From Gordonia sp049847105 (GTDB lineage Bacteria; Actinomycetota; Actinomycetes; Mycobacteriales; Mycobacteriaceae): 64,000 nt of DNA. The translations under genes were made by a program, and so were the position numbers. The notes beneath the pieces were generated by a model. It was not told where the DNA came from and searched no databases. It saw only the letters and a list, made by a program, of their open reading frames with translations. This document shows, one piece after another, positions 59,275 through 64,000 of this stretch; within the stretch, counting starts at the first letter, position 1; every line of letters begins with the position of its first letter. The stretch lies in NCBI RefSeq assembly GCF_049847105.1, contig NZ_JBNCNS010000008.1, positions 48,269-112,268 on the forward strand, given 5' to 3'.

Positions 59275-60077
59275 CAGCGGCCCGACCGCTCACGCGGCAG
59301 CATCTGCCGCATCGCCTCGTCGGCACCGAGCACCAGAGCGGCACGGTCCGTGCCGTTACGCTTCTCGACGGCCCGTCCGTTACCGCCCGCGATCCACACC
59401 GGACCATCGGTCAGATGTGCCAGACCCTCGGCCGCGACATCGTCCGGTTCGGCCACCCGCATGCCCGGGATGTCGAAGTCGAGTCCGGCACGTTGCATCG
59501 CGGGTGTCCGGGTGACCCCGAGAATCAGCTCCAGGACGTCGATCCCGTATTCGCGGAGCTCCAGCCACAGCGACTCGGCGAAGATGCGCCCGAATGCCTT
59601 CACGCCGCCGTAGATGCTCTGCTCGCGTGAGCCCAGATAGCCACTCATCGAGCCCACCAGGATGATGCCGCCGCGTCCGGTATCGCGCATCCGCCGGCCG
59701 AACCGATGGACCAGCGCCAGCTGGCTGGTGACGTTCAGGTCCAGAACCGAACGGAAGCCGTCGAGCTCACCATCGAGAAATGCCCGGCCGTAACTGTTCG
59801 CGCCGGCGTTGTAGATCAACAGGCCGACGTCGATATCGTCGGTCGCCGACGCGATCTCCTCGATCGACGACGGCTGGGTCAGATCAGCCGTGAGGGTGCG
59901 GACCTCGACTCCGCGCCCGCGCATCTCGGTCGCAGTGTCCTCGAGCGGTCCGGGCTTACGGGCGATGAGGACCAGATTCACGCCGGCGTCGGCGAGCTGC
60001 CGGGCGAATCCGGCGCCCACGCCCTCGGACCCGCCGGCGATCACCGCCCAGGGCCCATATCGGTCCACGTCGATCAT
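59274..60077 (-). CDS. Short-chain dehydrogenase/reductase
   Basis: A 267-residue SDR. The cofactor motif is GGSEGVGAGFAR (TGxxxGxG-like) near residue 14, NAG in IYNAGANSYG near 88, and the catalytic Ser-Tyr-Lys as GSMSGYLG and YGGVKAFG. ATG 60077 is preceded by GAGGAGGTCGCA; the earlier ATG at 60092 adds five residues. Cytosolic. It leads the minus-strand unit SDR-LLM-SnoaL-hydrolase and diverges from the serine hydrolase gene, with a dyad (60153-60168) between them. Confidence 0.88.
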   Translation of the reverse strand: MIDVDRYGPWAVIAGGSEGVGAGFARQLADAGVNLVLIARKPGPLEDTATEMRGRGVEVRTLTADLTQPSSIEEIASATDDIDVGLLIYNAGANSYGRAFLDGELDGFRSVLDLNVTSQLALVHRFGRRMRDTGRGGIILVGSMSGYLGSREQSIYGGVKAFGRIFAESLWLELREYGIDVLELILGVTRTPAMQRAGLDFDIPGMRVAEPDDVAAEGLAHLTDGPVWIAGGNGRAVEKRNGTDRAALVLGADEAMRQMLPRERSGR

Positions 60078-60152
60078 TTGCGACCTCCTCATGTCCGGCG
60101 CCGGCGTCCGCAGCAGTGTCCGACGGCGGCTTCCCGGGATGACGGTACCGCC

Positions 60153-60168
60153 CCAAACAAATGCTTGG
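60153..60168. promoter_or_regulatory. Imperfect palindrome in the SDR/serine hydrolase divergent gap
   Basis: CCAAACAAATGCTTGG has 7-base arms that match at six positions. It lies 75 bases before the SDR start and 124 before the serine hydrolase start and resembles TetR-type operators. Its regulator is unknown. Confidence 0.5.
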
Positions 60169-60292
60169 TCGGGACGTTACCGGACCGACGTGTGGCCCCG
60201 CGTCGGTCTCGCGATCCGACACCACAGACCGACCCACGGTTCTACAGTCAGTGCAGGTGTGGCGCCCCGCCACCACCGGCGAGGAGGTCGCC

Positions 60293-61444
60293 ATGTCCGA
60301 CACCGTCGAGGTCCACGGACACACGGATCCACGCTTCGACCGGGTGCGCGACGAGCTCGCCGCCCAACTCGCCGCAGGCGAGGAGGTGGGGGCAGCCATC
60401 GCGGTCGACATCGACGGCGACGTCGTCGTCGACATCTGGGGCGGCCACCGCGACGCCGCGCAGACCCTGCCGTGGGAACGCAACACGATCGTGAACGTGT
60501 GGTCGACGACGAAGGAGATCACCGCGCTGTCGGTGCTGATTCTCGTCGAGCGTGGGCTCGTCGACCTGCACGCCCCGGTCGCCACGTACTGGCCCGAATT
60601 CGCGCAGAACGGGAAGGAGTCCATCGAGGTGCGCCACATCATGGCGCACACCTCCGGCGTCTCCGGCTGGGAGAAGCCATTTGCCGTCGCCGACATGTAC
60701 GCCTGGGACACTGCGATCGAACATCTCGCGCGCCAGGCCCCGTGGTGGGAGCCGGGTACGGCGTCGGGCTATCACGCACAGGACTACGGACACCTGCTCG
60801 GGGAGATCGTGCGACGGGTGACCGGCAAACATCTCAAGCAGTTCGTGGCCGACGAGATCGCCGGACCGCTCGGGGCCGACCTCCAGATCGGTGCCACCCC
60901 GGCCGACGACGATCGGATTGCCGAGATCATCCCGCCACCGCCGTTGGAGATCGATGTCGCTTCGCTACCGACCGATTCCCCGATGTTCAAGACGTTCACC
61001 GGTCCGGCCGCGGAGGCGAGCGCCGCCAACACGATCCCGTGGCGCCGTGCGGACATGGGCGCCCTGAACGGTCACACCAACGCCCGCGCCCTGGTGCGCG
61101 TGATGTCGACGATCTCGCGCGGCGGAACCGTCGACGGTGTCAACCTGTTGTCGGACAAGACCATCGACCAGATCTTCGACGAACAGGCACGCGGCGTCGA
61201 TCTCGTGCTCGGCGTGCCGTTGCGCTGGGGTATCGGCTTTGGGCTGCCCGAGCCCGCGACGTTGTCGTACCTTCCCGATGAGCGGATCTGCTTCTGGGGT
61301 GGTTGGGGTGGATCGATGACGGTGATGTTCCCCCTGCAGAAGATGACGGTCTCGTACGTGATGAACAAGATGGCACCGGGCATCATCGGGTCGGATCGTT
61401 CGGAGGCCTACGCGCGGGCGATCCTGGCGGCTGCCGGCGGCTGA
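60293..61444 (+). CDS. Beta-lactamase-fold serine hydrolase / esterase
   Basis: A 383-residue enzyme of the class C beta-lactamase/esterase group (EstB/LipE-like). The nucleophile motif S71-T-T-K74 and a Tyr in the GYHAQDYGH segment form the usual Ser-Lys-Tyr set. Such enzymes cut esters, sometimes of sterols or lipids, rather than beta-lactams. GGCGAGGAGGTCGCC precedes the ATG. No signal peptide, so cytosolic. It diverges from the SDR unit and ends in a shared hairpin with the convergent DUF2568-like gene. Confidence 0.88.
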   Translation: MSDTVEVHGHTDPRFDRVRDELAAQLAAGEEVGAAIAVDIDGDVVVDIWGGHRDAAQTLPWERNTIVNVWSTTKEITALSVLILVERGLVDLHAPVATYWPEFAQNGKESIEVRHIMAHTSGVSGWEKPFAVADMYAWDTAIEHLARQAPWWEPGTASGYHAQDYGHLLGEIVRRVTGKHLKQFVADEIAGPLGADLQIGATPADDDRIAEIIPPPPLEIDVASLPTDSPMFKTFTGPAAEASAANTIPWRRADMGALNGHTNARALVRVMSTISRGGTVDGVNLLSDKTIDQIFDEQARGVDLVLGVPLRWGIGFGLPEPATLSYLPDERICFWGGWGGSMTVMFPLQKMTVSYVMNKMAPGIIGSDRSEAYARAILAAAGG

Positions 61445-61463
61445 CCGCGACGTGGGGTCAGCC
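61439..61463. terminator. Bidirectional hairpin between convergent genes
   Basis: GGCTGACC (61439-61446) pairs with GGTCAGCC (61456-61463) around a nine-base loop. It covers the stop codons of both convergent genes (TGA 61442-61444 plus, TGA 61460-61458 minus), which fits a shared terminator, though no U-tract follows. Confidence 0.6.
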
Positions 61464-61808
61464 CCGCGGAGATCCGTCCTGCCCGATGTTGTGACGGTGG
61501 AACAACGGCTCGGAAACAGCCGCCACCCCGACGAAGATCAGCGCCGCGACGGGGGCCGCGCGGTAGAGCGCGTATGCCGCGGCCAGGTAAATGACGGCCT
61601 TGGCCAGGTAATATGGCACCGGACGGAATCGACGCGGGGCCTTCGGTGCCATGAAGAGTGACCAGAAGGTGATCACGGCGACCAACAGGACCACTGTGAC
61701 GACCCAGCCGAGTACGCCGGTCCCGCACCACGCCAGACCGAGCGACGCGAACGCCCCCAGGGCAACCAGCTCGATCAGGAACACGACCAATGCCGCCAGG
61801 TAGTACAC
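61458..61808 (-). CDS. DUF2568-like membrane protein
   Basis: A 116-residue protein with about three to four helices (YLAALVVFLIELVALGAFASLG, VLGWVVTVVLLVAVITFWSLFMAP and VIYLAAAYALYRAAPVAALIFVG), similar in pattern to YrdB/DUF2568 proteins. The end HRHNIGQDGSPRG is polar. GTG 61808 with GGGAGGGCGAAAGC upstream is a better start than the ATG at 61922. Function unknown. Confidence 0.75.
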   Translation of the reverse strand: MYYLAALVVFLIELVALGAFASLGLAWCGTGVLGWVVTVVLLVAVITFWSLFMAPKAPRRFRPVPYYLAKAVIYLAAAYALYRAAPVAALIFVGVAAVSEPLFHRHNIGQDGSPRG

Positions 61809-61902
61809 GCTTTCGCCCTCCCGCGCATGCTGTGCCGCCGGACACGACGACATCCCCACGTAGGATCGCACGACGTGACTGACTCGACGGTGGAACACAC
61901 GC

Positions 61903-62970
61903 ATGTTTGACGGCGTCCGCACCCTGTACCGGTTGACCCGCGGTGAACGCGTCGTCGACGATCAACCGACCCCGCACACACTCCTCGCCGACGGTCCGCA
62001 TCGACGGCTGGTGCGATACGGGTCCGACGCCGACCTCGCCGCGGCGCGATCGGCCGGCCGACTGCCCGTGCTTCTCGTGCCACCACTGGCCGTCCCGGCC
62101 CGCTGCTACGACCTCGCCCCGGATATGTCGCTGGTCTCCTTCCTACTCTCCACCGGTCGCGTGCCCTATCTGGTCGACTTCGGCGAGATGCACTATGCCG
62201 ACCGGCATCTCGGCTTCGCGGATTTCTTCGACGACATCGTGCCCGACGCGATCGGACAGGTGATCGCCGACTTCGCGGCGGAGACCGGTCAGGTCGACCT
62301 TGCGGCCTGGAGCCTCGGAGGCACAGTGGCGTTCCTGACCGTCGGCGCTCACCCCGAGTTGCCGGTGCGATCGATCACCGCCATCGGCACACCACTGAAT
62401 TACTCTCTGGTGCAGCCCTATCCGCTGGTGAAGCGGATCGTCCGGCCGATCGGTCCGGCGCCGGTCACGTACACGCTGAAGGCGATGGGTGGCATCCCGG
62501 CGCCGCTGGTCCGCGTCGCCTATCGGGCGACCGCATGGGAACGGGAGATCAAGAAGCCCGGCTATATTGTGCGAAACGCAGACAACACCGAGGCTCTGGC
62601 CCGGATGCAGGTCATCGACTGGTTCCAGGACGCGCTGCCGGGTTACCCCGGAAAACTGGCCGAACAGATGTGGGAGAATCTGGTCTATCGGGATGAACTC
62701 GCCTGTGGTGTACTCGATTTCGATGGCAGACAGGTCGACCTGACCTCTGTGGGAACACCGATCCAGTTGTTCGGCAGTCATCGCGACGCGATCGTCAGCT
62801 GGGCCGCCGCGCGGCACGGCGTGGAGATCTTCGCCGATTCTCCAGAGGTCCACTTCACCACTGTCGAGACCAGCCACCTCGGACTGATCGCCGGCAGCGA
62901 CGCCGCGACATACACATGGCCGCGGATCGACGCGTTCCTCGGCGCACTGGACGACAGAGACGAGGCGTAG
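61903..62970 (+). CDS. Alpha/beta hydrolase, PHA synthase-like
   Basis: A 355-residue hydrolase. The nucleophile elbow AWSLGG has Ser rather than the Cys of true PhaC, but LLVPPLAVPARCYDLAPDMSLVSFLLSTGRVPYLVDFG near residue 55-95 is close to class III polyhydroxyalkanoate synthases and depolymerases. The late HFTTVETSHLGLIAG holds the His. So it could be a depolymerase, thioesterase or lipase on hydrophobic acyl substrates. It diverges from the DUF2568-like gene and is convergent with the IclR gene. Confidence 0.85.
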   Translation: MFDGVRTLYRLTRGERVVDDQPTPHTLLADGPHRRLVRYGSDADLAAARSAGRLPVLLVPPLAVPARCYDLAPDMSLVSFLLSTGRVPYLVDFGEMHYADRHLGFADFFDDIVPDAIGQVIADFAAETGQVDLAAWSLGGTVAFLTVGAHPELPVRSITAIGTPLNYSLVQPYPLVKRIVRPIGPAPVTYTLKAMGGIPAPLVRVAYRATAWEREIKKPGYIVRNADNTEALARMQVIDWFQDALPGYPGKLAEQMWENLVYRDELACGVLDFDGRQVDLTSVGTPIQLFGSHRDAIVSWAAARHGVEIFADSPEVHFTTVETSHLGLIAGSDAATYTWPRIDAFLGALDDRDEA

Positions 62971-63009
62971 GCCGGTCGCCCGTTGTTCCCGAACTCGACG
63001 ACGTCATGC

Positions 63010-63792
63010 TCAAGTGCGGTCCTCGGCCGGCACCACCCCGTGCAGCGTGCGGCCCACACCTTGGGCGGCCACCTGTGCCGCAGCCACCAGACTGGCCCGA
63101 TTGCGCCCCAGCGACGGGACCACCACACCCAGGGCGGCGACCACGTCCTCGCCGTTGCGCACCGGAACCGCGATCGAACAGGCGCCGAGCGTCATCTCCT
63201 CGGAGGTTGTCGCGTATCCCTGTTGCCGGATCTGGCGGAGCTGTCGGTCGAGCATACCCGGGGCGACGATGGTGTGACGGGTCATCGGCCGGAGGTCGGC
63301 CATCGCGGCCCGCCGGATCTCGTCGGGAGCGTGCGCCAGCAGAACTTTCCCGACACCGGTGGAGTGCAGTGGCAGTCGACTGCCGACGCGACTGACGACC
63401 GGGACCGATGCGCGGCCCGACAGTCGATCCAGATAGAGCACCTGAATCCCATCGCGGACAGCGAGGTGAACCGTCGCAAAGGTGGCGGCATAGAGGTCCT
63501 GCAAGAATGGCGCGGCCACCTCCCGGATACCGGACTGGATCGGCGCGAGCAGACCCAGATCCCACAACCGTCGGCCGACGACGAACCGGCTGTCGGGTCG
63601 GCGGGTGAGCGCCCCCCAGGTCTCGAGTTCACGGACCAACCGGTGCACAGTCGGTACGGGCAGCTGAGCCCGCTCGGCGATCTCGGTCAGGGTGAGTGCA
63701 CGGTGGAATCGGTCGAACGCCCCCAGCACTGCGAGTAGGCGCGCCGCGACCGACTGCCCCGGGGTGCCCGTGTTGCCTGCCATCACCACCAT
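63010..63792 (-). CDS. IclR-family transcriptional regulator
   Basis: A 260-residue regulator with an N-terminal winged helix (ALTLTEIAERAQLPVPTVHRLVRELETWG, about residues 31-58) and a GAF-like effector domain. IclR proteins control aromatic or acetate-linked catabolism. The start at ATG 63792 is chosen; 63783 is possible. A dyad, CACTCA/TGAGTG, lies immediately upstream (63802-63820) and probably binds the protein. A divergent target would lie right of the window edge. Confidence 0.9.
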   Translation of the reverse strand: MVVMAGNTGTPGQSVAARLLAVLGAFDRFHRALTLTEIAERAQLPVPTVHRLVRELETWGALTRRPDSRFVVGRRLWDLGLLAPIQSGIREVAAPFLQDLYAATFATVHLAVRDGIQVLYLDRLSGRASVPVVSRVGSRLPLHSTGVGKVLLAHAPDEIRRAAMADLRPMTRHTIVAPGMLDRQLRQIRQQGYATTSEEMTLGACSIAVPVRNGEDVVAALGVVVPSLGRNRASLVAAAQVAAQGVGRTLHGVVPAEDRT

Positions 63793-63801
63793 CCGATCTT
63801 T

Positions 63802-63820
63802 CACTCAGTGGAATTGAGTG
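63802..63820. promoter_or_regulatory. Dyad upstream of the IclR gene
   Basis: CACTCAGTGGAATTGAGTG has perfect six-base arms CACTCA/TGAGTG around seven bases. It lies ten bases before the chosen start and is a candidate autoregulatory operator. Confidence 0.65.
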
Positions 63821-63894
63821 TATTCCCCGATGTGTTTCCCGGGACCTCGACGAGTTTCACCCGCTCGTATGCTGGATTCATCCCGCCGAGGGAG

Positions 63895-63908
63895 TCAGAG
63901 CGCTCTGA
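63895..63908. promoter_or_regulatory. 14-bp perfect palindrome near the right edge
   Basis: TCAGAGCGCTCTGA is self-complementary over all 14 bases and lies in the gap right of the IclR gene. It could be a second operator, for a gene beyond the window. Between it and the edge I see TAATAG, a possible -10, but no gene. Confidence 0.45.
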
Positions 63909-64000
63909 ACTGCATCGATCATTCTTGTCGGTGCGGTGTAATAGGTTGGTTGTCAGCGGAATCGAAGTGTTGATGTCGGATCAGCCCTGACGGGCGGGTC

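Noticed and set aside
63967..63990. GTGTTGATGTCGGATCAG as a gene start at the right edge
   Set aside because: The frame stops at TGA after seven codons.
1..64000. tRNA, rRNA, CRISPR, prophage, integrase or complete transposase
   Set aside because: I looked for cloverleaf-type sequence, regular spaced repeats with unique spacers, integrase or DDE motifs and found none.

Overview
The window is GC-rich DNA from an actinobacterium, most likely a mycolic-acid producer of the order Mycobacteriales; Gordonia or a close relative is my best guess. The evidence is an antigen-85-like mycolyltransferase/esterase, a DUF3068 (PorA-family) envelope protein, F420-dependent oxidoreductases, a KstR-type steroid operator, and many genes that appear to start without a leader (a TANNNT -10 box 5-8 bases before an ATG or GTG). 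I see no rRNA, tRNA, CRISPR array, prophage or intact insertion sequence.

Layout. 1-9.5 kb is a copper-homeostasis region on the minus strand: csoR, a tandem repeat, copZ, a 48-residue membrane protein and the 5' part of copA, then a second, CopB-type copper ATPase. CsoR-type boxes lie upstream of csoR and of the CopB-type gene. Between the two copper loci are a proline-rich protein, two alpha/beta hydrolases and a lone nadB. 9.5-18 kb holds a hydrolase that appears frameshifted, a zinc alcohol dehydrogenase, a UbiB-family kinase, the DUF3068 protein, the mycolyltransferase and an amidase. 18-26 kb holds a KstD-like flavoprotein, a DyP peroxidase plus encapsulin pair whose peroxidase ends in the shell-targeting peptide, and a two-gene heterodimeric ABC exporter. 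26-45 kb is mainly housekeeping and stress genes: an IpdF-like reductase with a KstR motif, a MerR-aldo/keto reductase operon, rnhA, tam, a ClC channel, MarR, a LysR pair, a TauE-type exporter and ndh.

45-64 kb is a catabolic island: a Baeyer-Villiger-type monooxygenase with a PucR regulator, an amine oxidase, a Rieske oxygenase paired with a DapB-like dehydrogenase and a divergent TetR, then thiolase, TetR, acyl-CoA dehydrogenase, hydrolases, an F420-dependent LLM oxidoreductase, an SDR, a beta-lactamase-fold esterase, a PhaC-like hydrolase and an IclR regulator. Together these suggest hydroxylation, ring cleavage or ester hydrolysis and beta-oxidation of a hydrophobic substrate; the substrate cannot be read from sequence.

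Short tandem repeats are unusually frequent (14, 21, 19, 15, 16 and 10 bp units), several touching gene ends or starts. The best-defined unit of special interest is the encapsulin nanocompartment, which is a known class of system. The less familiar points are a possible 16-codon leader peptide before a hydrolase, a variable pentapeptide tail on an aldo/keto reductase, and several clear but unassigned operators. I did not find a convincing wholly new system.
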